Source: Burkholderiales bacterium
GTDB taxonomy: Bacteria; Pseudomonadota; Gammaproteobacteria; Burkholderiales; Burkholderiaceae_E
Direction of reading: 5' to 3'
NCBI GenBank assembly: GCA_026399835.1
Contig: JAPLQE010000047.1
Coordinates: forward strand, 1-64,000
Length of the DNA stretch: 64,000 bases
Notes under the pieces: model-generated
The model's input: the letters and a program-made list of their open reading frames with translations, nothing else
The model's database searches: none
What the model was told of the DNA's origin: nothing
Made by a program: the position numbers and the translations under genes
In this document: positions 31,011 through 40,231 of the stretch, piece after piece
Position numbering within the stretch: position 1 is the first letter of the stretch
Layout: every line of letters begins with the position of its first letter

Positions 31011-31790
31011 CTACAGGTAGCGCTCGGCCAGGTCGGCCATCAGGCTGCCCTTCGGGAAGGGCGCGTTCTTGTCGATCTTCGCCTCGCGCCAGGTCTCGTT
31101 GTAGCAGTGCAGGAATGCGGTGCCCTCGGGCACCGCCGCATTCGGCGCGAGCAGCCGCGCGGGGCATTCCCAGTGCGGGATCGGGTTCGCGAAGGCCGGC
31201 GGCTGCAGCAGGAAGCCGTGGGTCGCATGGATCCGTACGATCGCCGTCAGCAGCTCGGGTCCGAGCTCCGACCACACGACCCGATCCTTCGGGAAGCGCC
31301 TCGCATAGGCGAGCGCGAGATCGACCAGGTCGCCCTCCTGCGGCTGCGGCACGAAGATCACGTTGTTGTTGATGCGCGGCGCGCGCTGGATGCCGAGCGC
31401 CTTGCGGGCGAGCGACTTGGCGGCGGCGATCGCGCGATGGCCGTCCTTCCAGCGCTCTGTGACGAGGAAGGGCGCGTCGGGCAGCGCGGCCGGTCCGGCG
31501 ATCGCGATCACGTCGGTGTCGGACCACAGCCCGCCGAAGCGCTGCAGCAGCTCGTAGCGGAAGAGGTCTGCGAAGCTCGCGTACGAGCCCGCCTTGTTGA
31601 CGAACACCGCCGACTCCGGGAGCACCTCGCGGGCATCGCGGGCGGTGGCGCCGGCCGGCAGGTTCGGCAGGTCGCCGTAGGTCCAGACGATCGGCTGATA
31701 GCCGTGCGCGACGAAGCTGCGCACGGACAGCGTCTCGAGCCCGCTCAGCCCGCCGTAGGCCCAGAAGAGGTGTGTCGCGAAGGTCGCCAT
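31011..31790 (-). CDS. Glycosyltransferase with DXD motif (sugar-binding region / capsule-type)
   Basis: This 259-residue protein has the signature LFRYELLQRFGGLWSDTDVI, in which SDTDV is the DXD motif that binds the metal-nucleotide-sugar. It resembles the GT32-like and capsular-polysaccharide-synthesis transferases of Proteobacteria. There is no signal peptide or membrane helix, so it should act in the cytoplasm. The short N-terminus MATFATHLFWAYGG leads directly into the first nucleotide-binding strand. It lies downstream of the GGDEF/EAL gene on the same strand, 112 bases away, so it may be controlled with it. The acceptor cannot be predicted. Confidence 0.72.
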   Translation of the reverse strand: MATFATHLFWAYGGLSGLETLSVRSFVAHGYQPIVWTYGDLPNLPAGATARDAREVLPESAVFVNKAGSYASFADLFRYELLQRFGGLWSDTDVIAIAGPAALPDAPFLVTERWKDGHRAIAAAKSLARKALGIQRAPRINNNVIFVPQPQEGDLVDLALAYARRFPKDRVVWSELGPELLTAIVRIHATHGFLLQPPAFANPIPHWECPARLLAPNAAVPEGTAFLHCYNETWREAKIDKNAPFPKGSLMADLAERYL

Positions 31791-31902
31791 CGGGTCCAGT
31801 GTAGCGAGGCCGGACCCCGCCGGACGTGATGCTGTTGGCGTCGGGCCCCGGCCCGCCGACCGCTTCTGCATCGGCTGTCCGGGGGCGCTGCGGGTGCAGG
31901 GC

Positions 31903-34635
31903 TCAGACGGTGAGCGGGCTGGCCCCGGCCGCGACGCGCGGGCCGTCGGCCGCGAGCAGGGCCTCGATCTGCGCCGCCGGCATCGGCCGAGCGAAGAGGA
32001 AGCCCTGCAGCTCCTTGCATCCGGCCCGGCGAAGCCAGGCCGCCTGCTCCTCGGTCTCGACGCCCTCGGCGATGCTGACGATCGACAGTTCGCGCGACAG
32101 GCCGACGATGGCCTCGACGATCGCGCGCGAGTCCCGTGCATGGGGCAGACGCGCGACGAAGCTGCGGTCGATCTTGAGCCCGTCGAGCGGGAAGCGCTGC
32201 AGGTACGACAGCGACGAGAAGCCGGTTCCGAAGTCGTCGAGCAGCAGCCGCAGGCCGCGCGCGCGCAGGGTCTGGATCGCATCGGCCTCGGCATCCTCGA
32301 GCTGGCGCATCATCACCGTCTCGGTGATCTCGAGTTCGATGTCCGAGGCGGCGATGCCGTGCCGCCGCAGTGCCCCGGGCACGGTCGACTCGAACAGCTC
32401 GGGCGAGAACTGCGCGGCCGACACGTTGACCGCGACCGAGGGCACGGCGACGCCCGCGGCGCGCCAGGCGGCGGTCTGGCGGCAGGCCTCGTCCAGCACC
32501 CAGCGTCCGATCGGCACGATCAGGCCGGTCTCCTCGGCCAGGGGCACGAACTCGCCCGGCGACACCAGCCCGCGCTCGCGATGGCGCCAGCGGATCAGCG
32601 CCTCGACGCCAGCCATCGTGCCGTCGACCGCCCGCCAGCGCGGCTGGTAGTGCAGCTCGAACTCGCCGCGCTCGAGCGCATGGCGCAGATCGGACTCGAC
32701 GGTGATCCGGTTGATGCGACTGCTGCGCGGCGCGGCGAGCTCCGGGCCGAACATCGCGACCTGCCCGCGTCCCATCCGCTTGGAGCGGTACATCGCCGCG
32801 TCGGCGCATCGGAACAGTGCCTCGGGCGTGCTCGCGTTGAGCGGGTACAGGGCCCCGCCGACCGCGGCGCTGACGAAGACCTCGATGCCGCCCACGGTGA
32901 CCGGGGCGACGAGCGCCGCGGCGACGCGCCGCGCGAGCGCGCCCAGCGCCTCGGTGTCGGTGCTGTCGCGGCTCAGCACGACGAACTCGTCGCCGCCGAG
33001 CCGCGCGAGCAGGTCGCCGCCTTCGATCGCGTCGCCGATGCGCTGCGCGATGTCGATCAGCAGCGCGTCGCCCGCGGCGTGCCCGAGCGTGTCGTTGACG
33101 TGCTTGAAGCCGTCGAGGTCCAGCATCAGCATGCCCAGCCCGCGGCCGTCGCGGGCGGCGGCCGCGAGCCGGCGCGCGGTCTCGGCCTGCAGGCACAGGC
33201 GGTTCGGCAGGCCGGTGAGGACGTCGGTGCGGGCGAGCTGCTCGAGCCGATCCTGCGCGGCCTTGATGTCGGTGATGTCGGCGAAGCTGCAGACGACGCT
33301 GTCGTCGTCGGTCTCGTCAAGCGACGCGGGCACGGGCTGCACGTTGACGCTGACCCATCGGCGCCGGCCGCCGGTGCCGCTCAGCCCGATCACGCGGTCG
33401 CGCTGTGGCGCCCGGGTGCTCACGCAGCGGTCGATCGGCGAGTCGTCGCTGCGCAGCAGCTCGCCGTCCTCGGTGACCGCGCCGCGCATCAGCCGCTGCG
33501 CGTCGAGGCCGGCGAGCTCGGCGTCGTCCAGGCCGAGCAGGCGCTTGGCGCCCGCATTCCAGCCCGAGAGCCGCCAGTCGCCCCGGAAGACCAGCACCGC
33601 GGCGCCCACCGCCTGCAGCACCGACTCGTGCCGCAGCCGGTCGCGCTGCATGCGCTCGCGCAGCGCGGTGCGCCGAAGCGCTTCCTCGGCGAGCCGCACG
33701 AAGGCATCGACCAGGTCGAGCTCGACCTCGCCCGGCCGCTGCGGCGTGTCGTGGAAGACCGCGAAGGAGCCGGCGGCGCGCCCGTCGGCATCGCGCAGCG
33801 GCGTGGCCCAGCAGGCGCGCAGCCCGTGCGGCGCCGCGTGCTCGCGCCAACCCCCGCACAGCGGATCGACATCGATGTCCTCGACGATCATTCGCCTGTC
33901 CAGGAAGACCGCCGCGCCGCAGGGCCCGCTCGCATGGCCGACCTCCAGCCCGTGCACCGCGTCGCAGTAGGCCTGCGGCAGCGTGCCGGACACGGTCGAC
34001 TGCAGGCGCCGGCGCTCGGGGTCGAGCAGCGTGATCCCGCAGCGTGCGCTGCCGCCCAGCATCCGCTCGATCGACACGCAGATCCGGCGCAGCACCGCGG
34101 CGAGCGGCGCGCCGTCGGCCATCGTCTCGAGCACGTCGCGGGTGCGTGCGGCGAGCGTCTGCCGCAGGCGCCTGCCGGTCGCGTCGCGCAGCAGGGCCTG
34201 GTGCACGGAGCGGCCGTCGAACTCGGTGAGCGAGACCGACGCCTCGAGCACGCAGCCCACGCCGTCGAGGCGCATGCATTCGACCTCGCGCGTCTCCGGG
34301 CGGCCGCTGAAGCCCGCGAACGCGCGGCGCGGGGACGGATCGGTCGCGCGCGAGGGCGGCAGCAGCGCATCGACCGTGATGCCGACCAGGCGCTGCGCGT
34401 CGGCCGCGCCGAGCATCGACGCGGCCGATCCGTTGGCGAACACGATCACGCCGTCGTCGCTCACCACCAGCACGCCGTCGGGCAGCGACTCGTACAGCTC
34501 GCGGCGGGCCGCGTCGGCGGCGAGCCTCATCGCCCACGCCTCGCCTGGTGCGGACTGGGCCGCGTACGGCCCGCCCGGCGCGGGAAGGGCCACGACGGAT
34601 CGGGAGGCGGAGGCGGCCGGTCGGCGCAGGTCCAT
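31903..34635 (-). CDS. PAS-GAF-PAS-GGDEF-EAL cyclic di-GMP signalling protein
   Basis: The 910-residue cytoplasmic protein has a PAS domain at about residues 40-150 ([21 protein letters not shown]), a GAF domain at about 165-320, a second PAS at about 330-460, GGDEF at about 470-630 and EAL at about 640-900. The cyclase motif is intact ([17 protein letters not shown] at 547-551). The phosphodiesterase motif EAL is at 678-680, with later LEITETVMM and [15 protein letters not shown] present, so both activities are possible. The ATG at 34635 gives [11 protein letters not shown]. The open frame continues upstream only through an 11-bp tandem array, which is unlikely to be coding. The paired domains suggest a sensor that switches between making and breaking c-di-GMP. 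Confidence 0.88.
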   Translation of the reverse strand: MDLRRPAASASRSVVALPAPGGPYAAQSAPGEAWAMRLAADAARRELYESLPDGVLVVSDDGVIVFANGSAASMLGAADAQRLVGITVDALLPPSRATDPSPRRAFAGFSGRPETREVECMRLDGVGCVLEASVSLTEFDGRSVHQALLRDATGRRLRQTLAARTRDVLETMADGAPLAAVLRRICVSIERMLGGSARCGITLLDPERRRLQSTVSGTLPQAYCDAVHGLEVGHASGPCGAAVFLDRRMIVEDIDVDPLCGGWREHAAPHGLRACWATPLRDADGRAAGSFAVFHDTPQRPGEVELDLVDAFVRLAEEALRRTALRERMQRDRLRHESVLQAVGAAVLVFRGDWRLSGWNAGAKRLLGLDDAELAGLDAQRLMRGAVTEDGELLRSDDSPIDRCVSTRAPQRDRVIGLSGTGGRRRWVSVNVQPVPASLDETDDDSVVCSFADITDIKAAQDRLEQLARTDVLTGLPNRLCLQAETARRLAAAARDGRGLGMLMLDLDGFKHVNDTLGHAAGDALLIDIAQRIGDAIEGGDLLARLGGDEFVVLSRDSTDTEALGALARRVAAALVAPVTVGGIEVFVSAAVGGALYPLNASTPEALFRCADAAMYRSKRMGRGQVAMFGPELAAPRSSRINRITVESDLRHALERGEFELHYQPRWRAVDGTMAGVEALIRWRHRERGLVSPGEFVPLAEETGLIVPIGRWVLDEACRQTAAWRAAGVAVPSVAVNVSAAQFSPELFESTVPGALRRHGIAASDIELEITETVMMRQLEDAEADAIQTLRARGLRLLLDDFGTGFSSLSYLQRFPLDGLKIDRSFVARLPHARDSRAIVEAIVGLSRELSIVSIAEGVETEEQAAWLRRAGCKELQGFLFARPMPAAQIEALLAADGPRVAAGASPLTV

Positions 34636-34649
34636 GGGGCGGAAGAGGA

Positions 34650-34735
34650 GGGCGTAGAGAGGGCGTAGAGGGGGCGTAGAGTGGGCGTAGAGGGGGCGTA
34701 GAGGGGGCGTAGAGGGGGCGTAGAGGGCGTAGGGG
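34650..34735. repeat. 11-bp tandem array just upstream of the GGDEF/EAL gene
   Basis: The motif GCGTAGAGGGG recurs at 34652, 34663, 34674, 34685, 34696, 34707 and 34718, each 11 bases apart; a last copy at 34727 is 9 bases on. The array begins 15 bases before the ATG of the leftward c-di-GMP gene, in the place where its promoter and leader should be. Eleven is not a multiple of three, so copy changes would shift any frame across it. Confidence 0.92.
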
Positions 34736-34885
34736 CCTGGGGGTCGACAACAGTGTGTCCGGGCCGCGACGCGCGGAGCCATTGGGGATCGCCGCAGAAC
34801 CGTCGTGTGAAGCCATGGCTGGCAGGGCGGACTGCCGGACGGCATGTTTCGGGACCGTGTCCGGTCGGTTCCGGCACGCCGCCCG

Positions 34886-35103
34886 CGTGTCTGTCCGACC
34901 ACGGCGATGCCGTGCCGCGCCTGCGGGTCCCTTCGCTGACCCTGCAGTGCCGCGACGACGCGGTCGCGCCGCTCGAGGTCGGCCGGTGGATGCATGCGCG
35001 CATGCCGGCCGACACGCTGCTCGAGATGAGCGCGACCGGGCACTGCCCGCATGTCAGCGCGGCCCCCGAGACGATCGCCGCGATCCGCGCGTTCCTGGAC
35101 TGA
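34886..35103 (+). pseudogene. C-terminal remnant of an RsbQ-like alpha/beta hydrolase
   Basis: About 70 codons, from [20 protein letters not shown] to [10 protein letters not shown], read as the last quarter of an RsbQ-type hydrolase. The remnant includes the acid-loop [12 protein letters not shown] and the catalytic His motif [15 protein letters not shown]. The nucleophile elbow and the rest of the fold are missing; sequence upstream (34740-34885) does not read as hydrolase in any frame. RsbQ-like hydrolases are often encoded next to PAS-containing sensors, and here the intact PAS protein lies just across the 11-bp array. The most likely history is a deletion ending near that array. Confidence 0.7.
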
Positions 35104-35192
35104 GCCCGCGATCCGCGCGGCCGGGGGCCGCGCGGCGGGCAGTACAATCCCGGCTCCCGCGCGCCCTCCGCGCGCGCCCGCCCGAGCCCGCG

Positions 35193-36419
35193 ATGCCCGT
35201 CAACCTCGCCCCCCTGGATCCCGCTCGCCTGTACCCGGTCGCCGGCCTGGAGCTGGGCACCGCACGCGCGGCGATCCGCAAGCCGAACCGGCGCGACGTG
35301 CTGCTCGCACGCATCGCCCCCGGCGCGACCGCGGCCGGCGTCTTCACGCGCAACCGCTTCTGCGCCGCGCCGGTGACGGTCTGCCGCGAGCACCTCGCGG
35401 CGGGTGCCGGGATCCGCGCCTTCGTCGTCAACACCGGCAACGCGAACGCGGGCACCGGCGAGCCGGGGCTGGCCGCCGCGCGCCAGACCTGCGCCGCGGT
35501 CGCGGCGCTGCTCGGCTGCGAGCCCGCGCAGGTGCTGCCGTTCTCCACCGGCGTGATCCTCGAGCCGCTGCCGGTCGACCGCCTGGTCGCCGGGCTGCCC
35601 GCCGCCCGTGACGACCTGCGCGCCGACCAGTGGGGCGTCGCCGCCGAGGCGATCATGACCACCGACACCCTGCCCAAGGCCGCGTCGCGGCGCGTGACGA
35701 TCGGCGGACGCAGCGCGACGGTCACCGGCATCTCGAAGGGCGCGGGCATGATCCGCCCGAACATGGCGACCATGCTCGGCTTCGTCGCGACCGACGCGCG
35801 CGTGCCGCAGCCGCTGCTCGCGAAGTGGGTGCGCGAGGCCGCCGATGCGAGCTTCAACCGGATCACCATCGACGGCGACACCTCGACCAACGACTCGTTC
35901 GTGCTGATCGCCACCGGGGCCGGCGAGGTCGCGGTCGCCGACGAGGCGGACCCGTCGGCCGCGCCGCTCAAGGCCGCGATCGTGGCGGTCGCGCGCGAGC
36001 TCGCGCAGGCCATCGTGCGCGACGGCGAAGGCGCGACCAAGTTCATCACCGTCGCGGTCGAGCGCGCCGGAACGCCCGACGAGGCCGCCGCCGTCGCCTA
36101 CGCGATCGCGCACTCGCCGCTGGTCAAGACCGCGTTCTTCGCGTCAGACCCGAACCTCGGGCGCATCCTGTGCGCGATCGGCTACGCGGGCATCGAGGAC
36201 CTCGATCCCTCGCGCATCGACCTCTGGCTCGACGACGTGCACGTGGCCACCCGCGGCGGTCGGCATCCGGACTACCGCGAGGAGGACGGCCAGCGGGTGA
36301 TGAAGCAGGCCGAGATCACCGTGCGGGTGTCGCTCGCGCGCGGCGAGGCGGCCACCACCGTCTGGACCTGCGACCTGTCGCACGACTACGTGTCGATCAA
36401 CGCCGACTACCGTTCCTGA
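35193..36419 (+). CDS. argJ: Bifunctional glutamate N-acetyltransferase / ornithine acetyltransferase
   Basis: ArgJ recycles the acetyl group between N-acetylornithine and glutamate in arginine synthesis. The 408-residue proenzyme cuts itself before the Thr of the motif [12 protein letters not shown] near residue 190, giving alpha and beta chains. Other landmarks are [41 protein letters not shown], and the C-terminal [23 protein letters not shown] -10-like box is at 35143-35148. It heads a conserved block with the DUF815 ATPase gene eight bases downstream. Confidence 0.95.
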   Translation: MPVNLAPLDPARLYPVAGLELGTARAAIRKPNRRDVLLARIAPGATAAGVFTRNRFCAAPVTVCREHLAAGAGIRAFVVNTGNANAGTGEPGLAAARQTCAAVAALLGCEPAQVLPFSTGVILEPLPVDRLVAGLPAARDDLRADQWGVAAEAIMTTDTLPKAASRRVTIGGRSATVTGISKGAGMIRPNMATMLGFVATDARVPQPLLAKWVREAADASFNRITIDGDTSTNDSFVLIATGAGEVAVADEADPSAAPLKAAIVAVARELAQAIVRDGEGATKFITVAVERAGTPDEAAAVAYAIAHSPLVKTAFFASDPNLGRILCAIGYAGIEDLDPSRIDLWLDDVHVATRGGRHPDYREEDGQRVMKQAEITVRVSLARGEAATTVWTCDLSHDYVSINADYRS

Positions 36420-36427
36420 CCCGCCCG

Positions 36428-37519
36428 ATGCTCTTCGACACCAAAGCCATCCAGCGCCTCGCCGAGCGCGCCGAGACCCTGCTCGCCCGCGTGGAGGGCC
36501 TGCTGCCCCGCGCCGCCGAGCCCGACTGGGACGCCTCGATCGCGTTCCGCTGGCGCCGCCGTCCGACCGCGTTCGGCTGGCAGTCGTGGCTGCAGCCGGT
36601 GCGCCACCGCTCGTCGATCTCGCTCGACGACCTGCAAAACATCGACGAGCCCAAGCGGCTGATCGAGCGCAACACGCGCCGCTTCGTCCAGGGCCTGCCG
36701 GCGAACAACGTGCTGCTGACCGGCTCGCGCGGCACCGGCAAGTCATCGCTGATCAAGGCCTGCCTGAACGCGCACGCGCACGAGGGGCTGCGGCTGATCG
36801 AGGTCGACAAGGCCGACCTCGTCGACCTGCCCGACATCGTCGACCTGGTGGCCGAGCGGCCCGAGAAGTTCGTCGTCTACTGCGACGACCTGTCGTTCGA
36901 GGAGGGCGAGGCCGGCTACAAGGCGCTCAAGACCGCGCTCGACGGCTCGATCTCCGCGGCCTCCGACAACGTGCTGATCTACGCGACCAGCAACCGCCGG
37001 CACCTGATGCCGGAGAAGATGAGCGAGAACCTCGCGGCCAAGCACACCGAAGACGGCGAGATCCATCCGGGCGAGACCTCCGAGGAGAAGATCTCGCTGT
37101 CCGAGCGCTTCGGGCTGTGGGTGGCCTTCTATCCGTTCCGCCAGGACGACTACCTCGCGGTGGTCGCGCACTGGCTCGGGCACTTCGGCTGCAGCGACGC
37201 GCAGATCGAGGCCGCGCGCGGCGATGCGCTGCGCTGGGCGCTCGAGCGCGGCTCGCGCTCGGGCCGGGTCGCCTGGCAGTTCGCGCGCGACTGGGCAGGC
37301 GGCAAGGGCGAATCGGCGCCGCGTGCGAGGGCGGCCCGACCCGCGAAGGCCGTCAGGGCCGTCAGGGCCGTCAATGCCGTCAATGCCGTCAATGCCGCGA
37401 AGGCCGCGAAGGCCGCGAAGGCCGCGAAGACCGCGAAGCCCGCGAAGACCGCGAAGCCCGTCCCGCCGTCCGGCGCCGCGGCCCCACCGGCCAGGGCCGC
37501 GCGCGCCCGCGCGCGCTGA
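36428..37519 (+). CDS. DUF815-family AAA-type ATPase with repetitive basic tail
   Basis: The 363-residue protein is a P-loop ATPase of the DUF815 family, commonly next to argJ in Betaproteobacteria; its physiological role is not established. Walker A is GSRGTGKSSLIKA at about residues 99-111, Walker B is VVYCDDLSFEEGE, and sensor 1 is LIYATSNRRHLMPE. Residues after about 300 form a tail of Ala/Lys/Val/Asn repeats (AVRAVNAVNAV, AAKAAKAAKTAKPAK), resembling the basic tails of histone H1-like proteins. The tail is built from 9-bp tandem repeats and likely varies in length. The catalytic core looks complete. Confidence 0.82.
   Translation: MLFDTKAIQRLAERAETLLARVEGLLPRAAEPDWDASIAFRWRRRPTAFGWQSWLQPVRHRSSISLDDLQNIDEPKRLIERNTRRFVQGLPANNVLLTGSRGTGKSSLIKACLNAHAHEGLRLIEVDKADLVDLPDIVDLVAERPEKFVVYCDDLSFEEGEAGYKALKTALDGSISAASDNVLIYATSNRRHLMPEKMSENLAAKHTEDGEIHPGETSEEKISLSERFGLWVAFYPFRQDDYLAVVAHWLGHFGCSDAQIEAARGDALRWALERGSRSGRVAWQFARDWAGGKGESAPRARAARPAKAVRAVRAVNAVNAVNAAKAAKAAKAAKTAKPAKTAKPVPPSGAAAPPARAARARAR
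37343..37459 (+). repeat. 9-bp tandem repeats in the DUF815 ATPase tail
   Basis: Thirteen 9-base units run in frame: GTCAGGGCC and GTCAATGCC type first, then GCGAAGGCC, GCGAAGACC and GCGAAGCCC types. They encode Ala-Lys, Ala-Val and Ala-Asn triplets. The unit length matches the 9-bp array in murD, though the sequence is different. Confidence 0.88.
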
Positions 37520-37551
37520 GCGCCCGCCGCCGGCCCGGCTCTGCCGTGTCC

Positions 37552-38517
37552 ATGGCCGAACCGGTGCCCGTCGTCGATGTCGCGGTCGGTGTCGTGCTGC
37601 GCGACGACGGCGCGGTGCTGCTCGGCCAGCGCCCGCCGGGCAAGCCCTACGCAGGCTGGTGGGAGTTTCCCGGCGGCAAGCTCGAGTCCGGCGAATCGGT
37701 CGCCGATGCGCTCGCGCGCGAGCTGCACGAGGAGCTCGGGCTCGACGAGGTCCGGTCCACGCCCTGGGTCGTCCGCGGTCACGCCTATCCGCATGCCACC
37801 GTGCGGCTGTGGTTCCGGCGCGTGCGCGGCTGGCGCGGCGAGCCGCGCTCGCGCGAGGGCCAGGCGCTCGCCTGGCGCCCGCTGGATGCGATCGATCTCG
37901 CACCGCTGCTGCCTGCCTCGATCGCGCCGATCGGCTGGCTGCGGCTGCCCCCGCTCTACCGCATCTCGTGTGCCGCGGAGCTCGGCGTCGAGGCGTTCGA
38001 ACGCGCGCTCGGCAGCGTGCTCGATGCGCTCGCCGACACCGGCTCGACGGCGCCGCTGCTGCTGCAGCTGCGCGAGCCCGCGCTGCCCGAGCGGGACCTG
38101 CTGCGGCTCTTCGCGAGACTGCGGGCCTGGCGCGAGTCCAGGCCGCTGCGGGTCGTCGTCAGCAGCCGGCATCCGCTGTCGCTCGCCCGCGCGGTCGATG
38201 GCGTGCACCTCACCGCGCGTGACCTGGCCGCGGCCGCATCGAGGCCGCGCGTGCGCTGGGTGGGCGCGTCCTGCCATGCCGGCGCCGAGCTCGCGCGCGC
38301 CGACGCGCTCGGCTGCGACTTCGCGGTGCTCGGCCCGGTGTCCCCGACCGCCAGCCATCCGGGCGCGCCGACGCTGGGCTTCGACGGACTGGCGCGCGAG
38401 ATCGCGGCCACGCCGCTGCCGGTCTATGCGCTCGGCGGGCTCGGGGCGGGCGACGTCGCGGCGGCCGAGGCGGCGGGGGCCCACGGCGTGGCGTCGATGC
38501 GCGCCGCCTGGCGCTGA
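37552..38517 (+). CDS. Nudix hydrolase fused to a thiamine-phosphate-synthase-like domain
   Basis: The 321-residue protein has an N-terminal MutT-type Nudix domain with the box GGKLESGESVADALARELHEELG (residues about 43-65), preceded by GVVLRDDGAVLLGQRPPGK. Such domains hydrolyse oxidised nucleoside triphosphates such as 8-oxo-dGTP. After about residue 150 comes a TIM-barrel-like ThiE/TenI-type domain (DGVHLTARDL, GASCHAGAEL, DFAVLGPVSPTASHPG, YALGGLG). It keeps the phosphate-binding Gly-rich loop but probably does not make thiamine phosphate. This fusion is known in Beta- and Gammaproteobacteria between argJ and yacG. It is convergent with yacG, seven bases apart. Confidence 0.85.
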   Translation: MAEPVPVVDVAVGVVLRDDGAVLLGQRPPGKPYAGWWEFPGGKLESGESVADALARELHEELGLDEVRSTPWVVRGHAYPHATVRLWFRRVRGWRGEPRSREGQALAWRPLDAIDLAPLLPASIAPIGWLRLPPLYRISCAAELGVEAFERALGSVLDALADTGSTAPLLLQLREPALPERDLLRLFARLRAWRESRPLRVVVSSRHPLSLARAVDGVHLTARDLAAAASRPRVRWVGASCHAGAELARADALGCDFAVLGPVSPTASHPGAPTLGFDGLAREIAATPLPVYALGGLGAGDVAAAEAAGAHGVASMRAAWR

Positions 38518-38524
38518 GCGCGGC

Positions 38525-38728
38525 TCAGTTCCGGTCGCGGGGCGGCGCCGCGGGCGCGTCCGACGGCTGCTCGGGGTCGGGCGGGTCGCCCGGGATCACG
38601 TAGCCGCCGCTGGCCCACTGGCCGAGGTCGATCATCTTGCAGCGCTCCGAGCAGAACGGGCGCCAGCGGTTGGCCGGCGAGAACTCGGTCTTGCGGGCGC
38701 ACACGGGGCAGTCGACGATCGCGGTCAT
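38525..38728 (-). CDS. yacG: DNA gyrase inhibitor YacG (zinc-ribbon protein)
   Basis: YacG is a small zinc protein reported to inhibit DNA gyrase by binding GyrB. The 67-residue product has the four zinc cysteines in [11 protein letters not shown] and [19 protein letters not shown], followed by an acidic Pro/Asp/Glu-rich C-terminus. The ATG at 38728 gives [10 protein letters not shown], the standard start. It is downstream of zapD on the same strand, with a 58-base gap. Confidence 0.9.
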   Translation of the reverse strand: MTAIVDCPVCARKTEFSPANRWRPFCSERCKMIDLGQWASGGYVIPGDPPDPEQPSDAPAAPPRDRN

Positions 38729-38786
38729 CGGGTGGGGGCAGGGGGGCGGGTGGGGCACGTCGCCGCGCGGCCGAGGGCCGCGGCGG

Positions 38787-39596
38787 CTACAGGTTGCAGA
38801 GCGCCAGCTCGAACTCGACGTTGCCCTCGAAGGGCTTGGGACGCAGGTCGCCGTCCTGGGACGTGAAGCGGATCCACAGCATGTACTTGTTCGCCGAGAT
38901 CTCGGGGATCGCGCCGCTGGCGGGATCGACGCGGATCTGCAGCATCTGGTACACCTTGCCGCCGAGCGTCTGCTGGTAGCTGCCCTGGTGGGTCGAGACG
39001 ACCGCGCGCTGCGCGGACTCGCGCAGCAGCTGCAGCACGATCACCAGCGCGTCGCGCAGCGCCCGGAACGGCGCCGACCACATCGCGATGTCGCGCAGGC
39101 GCGCGTCGGACGAGCGGTTCAGCCACGCATGGTACGAAGGCAGGTCGAACTCGCAGGTGCCACCCGCGATGATCGCGCGGCTGCGGATGCTCATCAGCCA
39201 TTCGTTGTCGCGCAGGTGCTGCCCGGTCTTGCCGGTCGCGCTGTTGAGCAGCTGCGACGCCCCGTCGATGTCGGCCAGCACCCGCTCGAGCGCCTCGAGT
39301 GCGACGTTCGGGTTGTCGCGGAACGCGAGCAGGGTCTGGCGCTGGCGCTCGAGCTCCTGCAGCAGGTCGGACTTCAGGTCCGCACGCGAGGCCACCTCGA
39401 GGATCTCGAACAGCGTGGTCAGCGCGACATGGTGCTCGAGCGCACCTGGCTGCTCCGCGAAGTGGTCGAATCGCGTGAACAGGTCCTCGAGCCGCAGCAG
39501 GGTCCGGATCCGTTCGTTGAGCGGGTATTCGTAGAGGGTCAACGCGGGGGCGGTCCGTGGGCGGTCCGTCGAAATGGTCGACCCATTTTGAATCAT
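38787..39596 (-). CDS. zapD: Cell division protein ZapD
   Basis: ZapD binds the FtsZ C-terminal peptide and bundles FtsZ filaments at the division ring. The 269-residue protein has the usual helical N-terminal domain ([20 protein letters not shown]) and the C-terminal beta domain that binds FtsZ ([37 protein letters not shown]). The N-terminus carries about 20 extra residues relative to E. coli ZapD. The ATG overlaps the coaE stop by four bases, so translation is coupled. Confidence 0.92.
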   Translation of the reverse strand: MIQNGSTISTDRPRTAPALTLYEYPLNERIRTLLRLEDLFTRFDHFAEQPGALEHHVALTTLFEILEVASRADLKSDLLQELERQRQTLLAFRDNPNVALEALERVLADIDGASQLLNSATGKTGQHLRDNEWLMSIRSRAIIAGGTCEFDLPSYHAWLNRSSDARLRDIAMWSAPFRALRDALVIVLQLLRESAQRAVVSTHQGSYQQTLGGKVYQMLQIRVDPASGAIPEISANKYMLWIRFTSQDGDLRPKPFEGNVEFELALCNL

Positions 39597-40231
39597 TCGA
39601 CTGCCCTTGACAAACCAGCGTACGCCTCGTGGAGCCGTGCGACCTGCGCATCGAGCGCCGCAGGCGGACCGCCGTTGTCGATCACGTCGTCGGCGGCCGC
39701 CAGCCGCTGCGCTCGGGTGGCCTGCGCGGCGAGGATGGCGTCGACCTGCTCGCGCGGCAGCGCGCTGCGCGCCATTACCCGCTCGACCTGGACCTCGGGC
39801 GGACAGTCGACGACGAGGACGCGGTCGTAACGGCCGCGCCAGTCGCCCGACTCGACCAGCAGCGGCACGGCCACGATCACGTAGGGCGCGCCGTCGCGCA
39901 CCGCGGCCGCGATGCCCGACTGGGTCCGCGCGCGGATCATCGGATGCAGGATGCCCTCGAGGCGCTTGCGCGCGCCGGGGTCGGAGAAGGCGATCGCGCG
40001 CATTGCGGCGCGGTCCATGCGGCCGTCTGCCGCCACGACCGTGTCGCCGAACGCGGCGCGGATCGGCTCGATCGCGTCGCCGCCGGGGCCGGTCAGCGCA
40101 TGGGCGATGGCGTCGGTGTCGACGAGCGCGGCCCCGCGCGCGACCAGCCGGTCGGCGACGGTGCTCTTGCCGCTGCCGATGCCGCCCGTGAGGCCGATCA
40201 CCGGCACGCCGCGCGTGCCGGCCTCAGGCAA
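39593..40231 (-). CDS. coaE: Dephospho-CoA kinase
   Basis: CoaE phosphorylates dephospho-CoA, the last step of coenzyme A synthesis. The 212-residue protein has the P-loop [15 protein letters not shown] at residues 13-27, [14 protein letters not shown], and HPMIRART with [11 protein letters not shown] in the CoA-binding part. The start overlaps the pilD stop by eight bases and the end overlaps zapD, so pilD-coaE-zapD form a tight unit, as in other Burkholderiales. Confidence 0.94.
   Translation of the reverse strand: MPEAGTRGVPVIGLTGGIGSGKSTVADRLVARGAALVDTDAIAHALTGPGGDAIEPIRAAFGDTVVAADGRMDRAAMRAIAFSDPGARKRLEGILHPMIRARTQSGIAAAVRDGAPYVIVAVPLLVESGDWRGRYDRVLVVDCPPEVQVERVMARSALPREQVDAILAAQATRAQRLAAADDVIDNGGPPAALDAQVARLHEAYAGLSRAVE

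Noticed and set aside
34636-35052. N-terminal extension of the GGDEF/EAL protein through the 11-bp array (to about 1049 residues)
   Set aside because: The extension consists of the array read as Pro-Leu-Arg-Pro-Leu-Tyr-Ala repeats plus sequence antisense to the hydrolase remnant. The ATG at 34635 gives a normal start.
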